64,000 bases of DNA from Nocardia stercoris (lineage in GTDB: Bacteria; Actinomycetota; Actinomycetes; Mycobacteriales; Mycobacteriaceae): the NCBI RefSeq assembly GCF_003696265.1, contig NZ_RFFH01000003.1, positions 1 to 64,000 on the forward strand. Direction: 5' to 3'. The notes under the pieces are model-generated. The model did no database searches. It saw only the letters and a list, made by a program, of their open reading frames with translations, and had not been told where the DNA came from. Each line of letters opens with the position of its first letter. The first letter of the stretch is position 1. Of this stretch, positions 8,672 through 16,786 are shown piece by piece. The position numbers and the translations under genes were made by a program.

Positions 8672-8989
8672 TCAGGCGACTGGGTCGCTCTCGCTGCGAG
8701 AGTTGAGGTAGCCGAGTTGGATCGACCGCAGATCGCCGCGCATGAAGCCTCCGCTGGTGACAGGCTCGTCGGCGATGATGCGCCGTGCGGTGGCCTCGTC
8801 GTCGGCGGTGAAGATCCCGACGCCGGTATTGACTGTGCCCAGAGTAGGCCCGGCCACCAGTAGCACACCGGCGGTGTCCAGTCGCGCCAGCCAGTCCCTG
8901 TGCGCGGAGAACGCGGATTTTTCGTCAGCAGTCATGGTTGCGATGAAATTGTCGCGAGGCGGATGCATGAAGAAGATCCACTCAGCCAT
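8672..8989 (-). CDS. YciI-like protein (copy 1)
   Basis: A 105-residue YCII-related protein: MAEWIFFMHPPRDNFIATMT, then AGPTLGTVNTGVGIFTADDE and ITADEPVTSGG-like text. The family forms a ferredoxin-like dimer with a His/Asp pair at the putative active site, and its function is generally unproven. It is nearly identical to the copy at 26715-27032, differing at roughly ten positions. The PfpI gene that accompanies copy 2 is decayed here, so this gene is probably a surviving half of a duplicated pair. Confidence 0.8.
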   Translation of the reverse strand: MAEWIFFMHPPRDNFIATMTADEKSAFSAHRDWLARLDTAGVLLVAGPTLGTVNTGVGIFTADDEATARRIIADEPVTSGGFMRGDLRSIQLGYLNSRSESDPVA

Positions 8990-9065
8990 GTGCCGAGTAT
9001 ACGTTCACGGCGACAGTTGCTGGGCTATTGCTCAGTAGCTGTCGGTGACCGCAGTCGTGTCTCGT

Positions 9066-9364
9066 GGTCGACACGGAACACGATTGCCGCATATGGGAAT
9101 ACGCTGCGTGTGCGAGCCGGGAGGACATCGATGCCGAGGCTCGGTCTCACCGTGGCGACCATGGCGAGACCGCTGCCTGTCTCGGTTTCTCCCCGACGGC
9201 CTCCGGCACCGACGCCGGGAACGGTGCCGCTCGATGCCTGCATTCGGTGGCCGCGCCGCTGACCGTGCTCGCGGTCCCGGTGATCGTCGAGACCCGGCGC
9301 AGTGGCAGCGGTTGGCGGCGCTGGGCGCAATCGTGCGGCGCGGAATCTCGCGGCGCGCAGCGGC
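9066..9364. other. Stretch without a recognisable gene
   Basis: From the end of the duplicated YciI upstream sequence (about 9065) to the TetR stop codon I find only short frames with no family resemblance, no hairpin of note and no RNA gene. Confidence 0.5.
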
Positions 9365-10108
9365 TCAGCGCCCCTGGGCGCGACTGCGCTGTAACTCCAG
9401 TCCGTCGAGGATGAGGTCGAGTTCGGCGTTGAAGAAGTCCTCGCGCGACTGCGCGGAGTCGAGCCGGCGATAGCCGCCATAGCGCCTGGCGACGTGTGGA
9501 TAGCCCTGCACGGCTTGTTCGGCGGCGGCCATCATCGCGGTGAACCATTCCTGCTCGCCGAGTCCGCTGCGCTCGACGCTGGTGAGCATCGCGGTCTCGG
9601 TTCCGACGGAGCCGAGGACGTAGGCGAAGATGGCGTTGGCCCCCCGGTCGGCGGTGGCGTCGTCGAATCCGGCGGCCTCGAGAACAGCGAGCATGGCGTC
9701 GGACGTGCGCAGCAGATTCGGGCCCAGATAAGCGAGTCCGGCCCCAGTGATGGCGATGCTGATCCAGGGATGCCGCAGGACCGCCGCCCGCACGTCTTGC
9801 GCGAGCCCGAGCAGATCGGCGCGCCAGTTTTCCGGCTTGATGTCGGTGGGCGTCCGGACGTCGCCGAAGGCCTCGTCGATCGCCAACTCCAGGATCTCGT
9901 CCTTGCTGGCGACGTGCGTGTACAGCGACGTGGCACCGGCATTGAGGCGGGTGCCGAGTTTGCGCATGCTGAGCGCGTCGTAGCCCTCGGTATCGAGCAG
10001 GGCCAATGCTTCACCGACGATCTGTTCCCGACTGAGGGCGGGCTGGTCGCGCCGCTCACGGTGCGGCCGGGTCCATACCGACGAGAATTCCTGGGTTTTG
10101 GCCGCCAA
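9365..10108 (-). CDS. TetR-family repressor
   Basis: A 247-residue TetR regulator. The DNA-binding helix-turn-helix is ALDTEGYDALSMRKLGTRLN-like text followed by AGATSLYTHVASKDEILELA (about residues 40-85), and the C-terminal TetR_C domain includes AYLGPNLLRTSDAMLAVLEA. I set the start at TTG 10108, four to five bases after an AAGGAGG box. The frame runs open to 10309 but that part is the promoter region of the divergent exporter. It very probably represses the DHA2 exporter at 10264 through the repeats at 10154-10237 and is relieved by an exported compound. Confidence 0.87.
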   Translation of the reverse strand: MAAKTQEFSSVWTRPHRERRDQPALSREQIVGEALALLDTEGYDALSMRKLGTRLNAGATSLYTHVASKDEILELAIDEAFGDVRTPTDIKPENWRADLLGLAQDVRAAVLRHPWISIAITGAGLAYLGPNLLRTSDAMLAVLEAAGFDDATADRGANAIFAYVLGSVGTETAMLTSVERSGLGEQEWFTAMMAAAEQAVQGYPHVARRYGGYRRLDSAQSREDFFNAELDLILDGLELQRSRAQGR

Positions 10109-10153
10109 GGCTCCTCCTTCATCCGTGCAACAGCATAACCCCAGCTGGAACAC

Positions 10154-10237
10154 CGTTCGATCAACCGTACGCCGTTCCAATGTTGCGAACAGTGTGCGAT
10201 CGAACGTACAGTGTGCGGCATGACCGAACAGTGTGCG
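10154..10237. promoter_or_regulatory. Operator region between TetR and DHA2 exporter
   Basis: Three direct repeats of ACAGTGTGCG begin at 10189, 10208 and 10228, spaced 19 and 20 bases. In addition CGTTCGATC (10154-10162) and its complement GATCGAACG (10198-10206) form an inverted repeat. The region fills the gap between the divergent starts at 10108 and 10264, where the repressor should act. Confidence 0.6.
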
Positions 10238-10263
10238 GACCAGCTTCCCGGAGGGAACTCGAA

Positions 10264-11802
10264 ATGACTGCCGAAACATCGACCGGGGCGATGACATCGC
10301 CTGCGGCACAGCGCAACCCGAAGCGCTGGCTGGTACTGGCCGTGCTCTGCTCGGCCACCCTCCTGCTGGTGATCGACAATATGGTTCTCACCGTGGCGCT
10401 GCCGCAGATCGCGATCCATCTGCACGCCGGGTCCCAGGCCCTGCAGTGGGTGATCGACTCCTACATCCTGGTTTTCGCGGGCCTGCTGCTCACCACCGGC
10501 AGCCTGTCGGACCGCTTCGGCCGCCGCCTGGTGATGGTGCTCGGGCTCGCGCTCTTCGGCGCGGCCTCACTCATCGCCGCCTATGCGACCACCACGGGGA
10601 TGCTCATCTCCGGCCGCGCGATCATGGCGGTGGGCGGCGCGCTCATCATGCCGAGCACGCTGTCCATCCTGATCACCGTGTTCGACGAGGACGAGCGGCC
10701 CCGGGCGATCGCGGCCTGGACCGGCGTGTCCGTGCTGGGCATGGTCGGCGGCCCGGTGCTGGGCGGCATACTGCTGGACCACTTCTGGTGGGGTTCGGTG
10801 TTCCTGCTGAACGTGCCGATCGCGGCGCTGGCGATCGTGGCCGCCTTCACCCTGATGCCGGAGTCCAAGGGTCCCGTCCGGCCGATCGATCTGCCCGGCA
10901 TGGTGCTCTCCATCGTCGGCATGGTGTCGCTGGTGTGGTCCATCATCGAGTTCCCGGCCAAGGGTCTCACCGGTATCTGGGTGACGCTGGTGCTCGCGGT
11001 CGTCGTGCTGGCGGCCTTCGTGATCCGGGAAATGAAGGCCGAGCACCCGATGGTGCCGTTGCAGCTGTTCGGCAACCGGGTCTTCACCGGGTCCAGCTTC
11101 TCCCTGGTGCTGGTCACCTTCGCCAATGCCGGCCTCACCCTGGTGCTGACCCAGTACCTGCAGTTCGTGCTCGGTTACTCACCGATCAAGACGGCCCTGG
11201 CCTTCATGCCGTTCGCGCTGACCGCGCTGGTGTTCAACGGGCTGGGCGCCGCGCTGGTGCAGAAGCTGGGCGTGCGGCCCGTCGCCCTGGCCGGCATGCT
11301 CGTGCTGGCCGGCGGTTTCGGCGCCCTGGCCGCGCTGACCTCCGAGTCCGGCTTCTGGCTGCCTGCCCTGGCCATGTCGTTGGTCGGCGCCGGTGCGGGC
11401 CTGGCCATGCCGGCTGCGGTCGGTGCGCTGATGGGCGCGATCCCGCCGGAGCAGGCGGGTGTGGGTTCCGCGCTGAACGACACCATCCAGCAGACCGGTG
11501 GTGCGCTCGGTGTCGCGGTGCTCGGCGCGGTGCTGGCCGGCACCTACCGCGAGGGCATGCCCGCCGATGCCCCGGCGGCGGCACGGGAGGGCATCGCAGG
11601 CGCCTTCGCCAGCAGCGACGGTGCCCTGGTGGGCGCGGCCCGCGCCGCCTTCACCGACGCCATGTCGAGCACCTTCCTGACCGGTGGTACGGCAGTGCTG
11701 GCCGCCACGGTGATCGCCTTCTTCCTCATGAAGGGCGCGAAGCCGGCTGCGCCGGAAGGTGTTCCGGCCGCCGAGGACACGGAGTCAGCCGAGGCCCGCT
11801 AG
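10264..11802 (+). CDS. DHA2 (EmrB/QacA) family MFS multidrug exporter
   Basis: A 512-residue membrane protein with about 14 hydrophobic helices. MFS motif A is GSLSDRFGRRLVMVL, and the antiporter motif C region is LGMVGGPVLGGILLDHFWWG. DHA2 exporters move drugs or lipophilic metabolites out of the cell in exchange for protons. The start ATG 10264 follows a GGAGGG box with a 9-base spacer. The frame extends 28 codons further upstream, but those lie in the operator repeats. It is divergent from the TetR gene, the standard repressor/exporter arrangement. Two hairpins follow the stop codon. Confidence 0.9.
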   Translation: MTAETSTGAMTSPAAQRNPKRWLVLAVLCSATLLLVIDNMVLTVALPQIAIHLHAGSQALQWVIDSYILVFAGLLLTTGSLSDRFGRRLVMVLGLALFGAASLIAAYATTTGMLISGRAIMAVGGALIMPSTLSILITVFDEDERPRAIAAWTGVSVLGMVGGPVLGGILLDHFWWGSVFLLNVPIAALAIVAAFTLMPESKGPVRPIDLPGMVLSIVGMVSLVWSIIEFPAKGLTGIWVTLVLAVVVLAAFVIREMKAEHPMVPLQLFGNRVFTGSSFSLVLVTFANAGLTLVLTQYLQFVLGYSPIKTALAFMPFALTALVFNGLGAALVQKLGVRPVALAGMLVLAGGFGALAALTSESGFWLPALAMSLVGAGAGLAMPAAVGALMGAIPPEQAGVGSALNDTIQQTGGALGVAVLGAVLAGTYREGMPADAPAAAREGIAGAFASSDGALVGAARAAFTDAMSSTFLTGGTAVLAATVIAFFLMKGAKPAAPEGVPAAEDTESAEAR

Positions 11803-11818
11803 CTGCGAAATGAACACC

Positions 11819-11844
11819 GCACCCCAGCGAACAGCCCGGGGTGC
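11819..11844. terminator. Hairpin after DHA2 exporter
   Basis: A 7-bp perfect stem GCACCCC/GGGGTGC with a 12-base loop begins 17 bases after the exporter stop codon. It is suitable as a weak terminator for the exporter transcript. Confidence 0.5.
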
Positions 11845-11910
11845 TGGCGCGGCGGTCTCGATCGGCGGCGAATTCCTCGAACACGCTGTGCCCCCTTGTC
11901 TTCCAATTGT

Positions 11911-11948
11911 GGCGACCGTCCCCACTCCGGCGTGTGGGGACGGTCGCC
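11911..11948. terminator. Strong 15-bp hairpin terminator
   Basis: GGCGACCGTCCCCAC (11911-11925) pairs perfectly with its complement at 11934-11948 around an 8-base loop. It lies between the exporter and the SARP-like gene. Its orientation is ambiguous because it is a perfect palindrome. The rest of the 11803-12158 gap shows no gene. Confidence 0.7.
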
Positions 11949-12158
11949 CTCAACCACGTAGCCATTGACACCGTCGGTGATCGTGGCCAACTCGCGGCGC
12001 TCGAGCCCGCTACTGCGGCAACAACGGAGCCGAGATGACCATGGTTGCCGCCGGGCGGCACCCGGAATCCCCGTCGCTCCTGCGCAATTCGCGCTGCGGG
12101 TACTGTGATGCGCCCTTCCTTCGATCGGCTGGCGAACAGGAACAGAGGTGACGAAGGC

Positions 12159-15100
12159 TTGATTCGGATCAGGCTACTGGGGACGGTGGCGGTGATCGAT
12201 GGCACAGAATCGGTCGCCGAGGTGCGGGGGAGACGGCTGGCGGCGCTGCTGGCCGCGCTCGCGCTCGAAGCGGGAGCCGTGGTCCCCGTCTCGCGGCTGG
12301 TCGGCGCGGTGTGGGGGGAGGAGATCCCTGCTTCGCCCGAGAATTCTCTGCACACTTTGGTGAAAAGGCTGCGGGCGATCACCGGCAGAGCCGCCGTCGA
12401 CTGGGTGGAACCGGGTTATGTCCTGGTGGTCGAGCCCGACGCGGTGGATGCGCATCGGTTCGGGCGGTCTTTCGATGCGGGTCGCCGCGCGCTGGCGGAG
12501 GGCCGGGCTCAGGTTGCCGTGGCGGAGCTGGACCGGATGCTCGAGCTGTGGAAGGGGCCGGCGCTCGGGGACGCCGCACAGACCGAGGTACTGCGCGCCG
12601 CCGCCGAAGCGCTCGGCGAGCAGCGGCTGCGGGCTGTCGAACTGCACGCCGACGCCTGCCTCGAACTCGGGCGGGCCGCGGAGGTGGTGCGGGGCCTGGC
12701 GGCCGAGGCGTCCGCGCATCCGTTCCGGGAGTCGTTGGCGGCGCGCCTGGTGACCGCACTGGCCGCGGCCGGGCGTCCGTCCGATGCGCTGCGGGCGTTC
12801 CGCCGGATCGAGTGGATGCTGCGCACCGAACGCGGCGTCGAGCCATCGGCGCTGCTGCGCCGCGCGGTCGCCCCACTCGAACCGCCGGCCGAACCGCAGC
12901 GCGCCGCCCTGACCGGCCAGGCGCCGCCGCGACGGCTGACCAGCTTCGTCGGCCGCGGCGCGGAGGTCTGCGAGGTCGCGGCACTGCTCCGGCGGCACCG
13001 GCTGGTGACGCTGGTCGGACCGGGCGGTATCGGAAAGACCAGGCTCGCCAACGAATTGGTGCTCGCACACGGTGCCCGGTTGATGGACGGATACGGTTTC
13101 GCGGAACTGTCGGCGGTGGCGCCCGACCTTTCGAGCACCGCGGTCCGCAATGCCGTCGCGGCAGCGGTTTGCGCGGCCGTCGCACCGGGTGTGCTCCTCG
13201 AGGAGCCCGGCGGGGACTGGACGGATGCGCTGGTGCGCGTGCTCGGGCGGCAGCGGATGCTGCTCATTCTGGACAATTGCGAACACGTGATCTCCGCGGT
13301 GGCCGAACTGGCGGTCGACCTGTTGGCGCGGCTGCCGCGGCTGACGATACTCGCGACGAGTCGTCAACTGCTGGCAGTCGATTGCGAGCAGCTCTATCCG
13401 GTGCGAGCCCTGCCGGTGCCCACTCCGGAGGCGAGTGTCGACGGGGCCGTCGCCTGCGCCGCCGTCCGGCTGTTCTTGGATCGCGCGACCGCCGTGCGGC
13501 CGGATTTCGAACTGTCGGAGGACAATTGTCGCGCGATCACCACCGTCGTGCGTACTCTCGACGGGGTGCCGCTGGCGCTCGAGCTCGCCGCGGCGCGGTT
13601 GCACGGCCTGTCGCCGCAGGCCTTGGCCGACCGGCTCGACGATCGTTTCGACCTGCTGGCCAATGGATCCCGCCAGGCGGCGCCTCGGCATCGTTCCCTG
13701 CGGGCGATGGTCGCCTGGAGTTGGGCTCTACTGCCCACCGCCGAAGCCGAATTGGCCTGCCGTCTCTCGGTCTTCGCCGGCAGCACGACCCTGGAGGCGA
13801 TCACGGGTGTGTGCGGAGCCGACATCGATGACCAAGAGACCGTAGCCGACTGGCTGGCCGGATTGGTCGCCATGTCACTGGTGGAGTTCGACGGCCGTCG
13901 CTATCGGATGCTCGACACCATTCGCACCTACGCGGCTGATGAATTGGCGCGTGTGGGCGAGACGGAACGGTGGGAGCGCGCACACGCCGCATGGTTCGTG
14001 GACTTCTGCGAAGCGGGCGCACGCGAACTACGGGGACCCGCCCAACGCGAATGGATGCGTCGATTCGCCGCCGACCACGCTAATTGCGAAGCGGCCCTGG
14101 CCTGGTCGATCCGGCATCGGGAGCCGGAAGTCGCGGTGCGGCTGTTCGGCGATCTGGCCTGGTACTGGCTGTTCCGTGGTCGACGCACCCACATGTCGAC
14201 CTGGCGATCGCGGGTGCTCGACCTCACCGGTGCGCGGATACCGCCCGGCTGCACGGGATCGTTTCTGATGTGCCGGTACGCCGAGGAGATCTCGGCGCCC
14301 GTGATCGTCGTCCGGCCGGAGTCGATCCCCGACACCTCCGCCGAATTCGAGCACCTGATCCGGGTCGCGATGACCGAACCGCGCGGCATCCATCCGTTCT
14401 TCATGCTGCTACTGGCATTGCGGGAGCATTACCGCGGCGATCGGAGTCTGCTCGACCGCTGTGCGACCGCCGAGGAGGGCGGACTACGCGGCCAGGCGCT
14501 CGTGATTCGGGCGTACGAGGACGTCGATGCCAAGCCGATCGAGAGCATCTTCGCCGATCTCGAAGCGGCCGTGGACTGTCTGAGCGACTCCGGCGATCCT
14601 CGCACGCTCTGCGCGGCGATGCTCGAACTGGCGCAGATGCGGGTGCTGTGGCACGGAATCGACTGTGCCGCACCGTCGATCAGCCGTGCCACGGAGCTGC
14701 TGAGCGACGAACTCAGTCCCGACATCTGGCACCAGGTCCTGCTCGTGGCCGCGAACCTGCATCTCTGTGGCGGCGATATCGCAGGCGCCACCGGCTATCT
14801 CGCGGGCGCCGAGAAGATCGACCCGACCGACCTGACCGGCGCCGAGATCACCAACCGGTGTCAGAACCGGGCCTACATGGCATGGCGGGAAGGACGAATC
14901 GACCACGCATTCGAGCTCTTCGAAAACGTGGTGTCGCCCACCCTCCTTCGCACCGACTTTCACAGCGTCACGCGAATGTTCGTACCGGCTCGATGGCGTG
15001 CCATCTTCGCGGCCGTATCGGTCGACGCGGACCGGATGGACACCGCCGTTCAACAGCTGAGGATCGCACGCGAATACGCGGCCTCCGCATCCCCGCTGAT

Positions 15101-15365
15101 GCTGTTGGATGTGGCGTTCGCGCATGCCCTGGCCGCTCTCGCCGCGGACCTGCCCGAACACGCGGCGCGAATTCTCGGTGCCCAGCGGCGGGGGTATCGC
15201 GGCGAGGGCCGTACCGTGCTCGGACCCGACGACCAGCGCGCGGTGGTTCTGGCCCGGAAAGCCCTCGGCGACGAGGCTTTCGAGAAGTTCGCGGGTGAGG
15301 GCGAGGACACCGCGTTGGAGCCGCTGCTCGTCGAGGTCGAACACGCAGTGGTAGCCCTGCGCTGA
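12159..15365 (+). CDS. SARP/AfsR-like ATPase regulator, full length
   Basis: A 1068-residue protein. In order it has an OmpR-type winged helix (residues 1-90), a BTAD domain (about 97-240), an NB-ARC ATPase with Walker A GPGGIGKTRLANEL (about 287) and Walker B MLLILDNCEHV (about 366), a winged-helix linker (RHRSLRAMVAWSWALLPTAE), and a long alpha-helical TPR-like C-terminus. This is the AfsR/large SARP layout: ATP-dependent transcription activators. I chose TTG 12159, which aligns with the GTG of the paralogue at 4892 and has an AGGTG box 8 bases before it. It is the only complete one of the three copies here. Likely targets are the adjacent MFS gene and the aldehyde dehydrogenase. Confidence 0.87.
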   Translation: MIRIRLLGTVAVIDGTESVAEVRGRRLAALLAALALEAGAVVPVSRLVGAVWGEEIPASPENSLHTLVKRLRAITGRAAVDWVEPGYVLVVEPDAVDAHRFGRSFDAGRRALAEGRAQVAVAELDRMLELWKGPALGDAAQTEVLRAAAEALGEQRLRAVELHADACLELGRAAEVVRGLAAEASAHPFRESLAARLVTALAAAGRPSDALRAFRRIEWMLRTERGVEPSALLRRAVAPLEPPAEPQRAALTGQAPPRRLTSFVGRGAEVCEVAALLRRHRLVTLVGPGGIGKTRLANELVLAHGARLMDGYGFAELSAVAPDLSSTAVRNAVAAAVCAAVAPGVLLEEPGGDWTDALVRVLGRQRMLLILDNCEHVISAVAELAVDLLARLPRLTILATSRQLLAVDCEQLYPVRALPVPTPEASVDGAVACAAVRLFLDRATAVRPDFELSEDNCRAITTVVRTLDGVPLALELAAARLHGLSPQALADRLDDRFDLLANGSRQAAPRHRSLRAMVAWSWALLPTAEAELACRLSVFAGSTTLEAITGVCGADIDDQETVADWLAGLVAMSLVEFDGRRYRMLDTIRTYAADELARVGETERWERAHAAWFVDFCEAGARELRGPAQREWMRRFAADHANCEAALAWSIRHREPEVAVRLFGDLAWYWLFRGRRTHMSTWRSRVLDLTGARIPPGCTGSFLMCRYAEEISAPVIVVRPESIPDTSAEFEHLIRVAMTEPRGIHPFFMLLLALREHYRGDRSLLDRCATAEEGGLRGQALVIRAYEDVDAKPIESIFADLEAAVDCLSDSGDPRTLCAAMLELAQMRVLWHGIDCAAPSISRATELLSDELSPDIWHQVLLVAANLHLCGGDIAGATGYLAGAEKIDPTDLTGAEITNRCQNRAYMAWREGRIDHAFELFENVVSPTLLRTDFHSVTRMFVPARWRAIFAAVSVDADRMDTAVQQLRIAREYAASASPLMLLDVAFAHALAALAADLPEHAARILGAQRRGYRGEGRTVLGPDDQRAVVLARKALGDEAFEKFAGEGEDTALEPLLVEVEHAVVALR

Positions 15366-15393
15366 GGTCCGAATCCTTCCGCGCCCGAGCTGA

Positions 15394-16701
15394 TCAGGCG
15401 TGTGCGGCGACGACGTGCGGGTTCGCCGCAACGGTGCCGGGGCAGGGTGCGGGGCAGGGCGGGGCGGCGGAGAGCGTGTCCAACGCACCGTGGTGGCGGT
15501 GGCTGCTGAGCACGGCGCCGAGTTCGAGGACGAGCACGATCACGCCGTAGCCGAATGCGGTGGTGGACAGGTCGAATCGGCTCAGGCACAGTCCGGCGAG
15601 CACGGCGGGCAGGCTGAACGCGAGATAGGCGGCGACATAGGTCGCGGTGATGACCTCCGCGCGGCGGTCGGCCTCGGTTAATCCGGTCAGCATCCGCAGA
15701 ATGCCGGTGAATGTCGGTCCGCAGCCGATTCCGGCGATGCTGCTGCCGACCAGGAAGAGTGCCACTTCCCGAGTCGCGACGCCGGTCAGGGCGATTGCGA
15801 CGCCGCTGACCAGGAAGGCCGGGCCGCTGCGTAGCAACCGGTCGATGGTCCACTCACGGGTCAGGACGGCCGCGGTCAGCGACGCGCCCTGCAACGCGAG
15901 GATCACCAGTCCACCGGCCAGCGGGCTGGCCAGATGGAATTGCGCGCGCATGAGCGCCCCGCCGAGCGACAGATACAGCCCGCCCAGCGCCCACGTGGCG
16001 ACGACCGATGGCAGCAGCGTCCGAAAGACCGACCGAACTGATTGTGGCACAGACACTTTCGGAATCAGTGAGTCCAGCGCGCGGCCGTCGGGGGTGACCG
16101 TCTCGGGCATCATCGTGACGCCCACGATCAAGGCCGCGTACGCGGCGGCCAGCAGCCAGAACACCAGATGGGTCGGCGCCGGGGCGAAGGCCACCAGCAG
16201 TCCGCACGACATCGCGCCGGCGGCCGAGCCCGCCCCTGCGGCGATGCTGGACATCAGCACGCCCAGCCGCGACCCCGGTGGCTGCAGGTCGATCAGTGCC
16301 GCGCTGATCGCCCCGGTGGACAACCCGGCCGCGATGCCCTGAATCCCTCGGGCGGCGAAAAGCCATGTCACCGAGCGCGCTTCGGCGAAGATCAGCGTCC
16401 CCGCCAGCGCCGTCACCGCGGCCGTGAACAGCACCGGCCGCCGCCCGATATGGTCCGACAGCGACCCGGCGGTCAGCAAAGTGGCCAGCAGCGCAAGGAC
16501 ATTGGTCGCGTACACGCCCGTGGAAACCAGCGCGGAGTAGTGCCACTGCTGCTGATAGATCGGATACAGCGGCGACGGCGCCGAGGACGCGAACAGCATC
16601 AGTGCCAGCGCGGTCACCAGGAGCCAGAACGCGGCCAGGCGCGGCAGCCGCGCGTGACGGCCGGCTCGCCCAGGGGCGGATCGGAGCGAATTGTTCACCA
16701 T
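15394..16701 (-). CDS. MFS transporter
   Basis: A 435-residue membrane protein with about 12 hydrophobic helices, and MFS motif A as TAGSLSDHIGRRPVLFTAAV. It begins at ATG 16701. The frame is open for 45 further codons, but these cover the dyad motif at 16722-16764 and the start region of the divergent gene. It probably exports a small molecule, and no substrate can be inferred. It converges with the SARP-like gene (28-bp gap) and is divergent from the aldehyde dehydrogenase, with the shared dyad between them suggesting common control. Confidence 0.85.
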   Translation of the reverse strand: MVNNSLRSAPGRAGRHARLPRLAAFWLLVTALALMLFASSAPSPLYPIYQQQWHYSALVSTGVYATNVLALLATLLTAGSLSDHIGRRPVLFTAAVTALAGTLIFAEARSVTWLFAARGIQGIAAGLSTGAISAALIDLQPPGSRLGVLMSSIAAGAGSAAGAMSCGLLVAFAPAPTHLVFWLLAAAYAALIVGVTMMPETVTPDGRALDSLIPKVSVPQSVRSVFRTLLPSVVATWALGGLYLSLGGALMRAQFHLASPLAGGLVILALQGASLTAAVLTREWTIDRLLRSGPAFLVSGVAIALTGVATREVALFLVGSSIAGIGCGPTFTGILRMLTGLTEADRRAEVITATYVAAYLAFSLPAVLAGLCLSRFDLSTTAFGYGVIVLVLELGAVLSSHRHHGALDTLSAAPPCPAPCPGTVAANPHVVAAHA

Positions 16702-16721
16702 GCGCGCAAGCGTGGGCGCGC

Positions 16722-16764
16722 CCGCTGATACCGGACTGTCGCCGCGTACCAGCGCGGTGTCCGC
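16722..16764. promoter_or_regulatory. Dyad motif between MFS gene and aldehyde dehydrogenase
   Basis: GATACCGGACTG (16727-16738) and CAGCGCGGTGTC (16750-16761) form an imperfect inverted repeat with an 11-base spacer. The same core, CCGCTGATACCGSRCTGTCG, occurs upstream of the second aldehyde dehydrogenase at 22212-22231. The position between two divergent starts (16701 and 16787) fits an operator that controls both. Confidence 0.55.
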
Positions 16765-16786
16765 CGTGCGGGCGAATGTGGTCGGC

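Noticed and set aside
12174..13691. A 505-codon open frame on the minus strand across the SARP-like gene, and similar ones at 4424-6019
   Set aside because: They are antisense shadows of high-GC coding sequence. They have no ribosome site and no family resemblance, while the plus strand encodes a complete SARP/NB-ARC protein.
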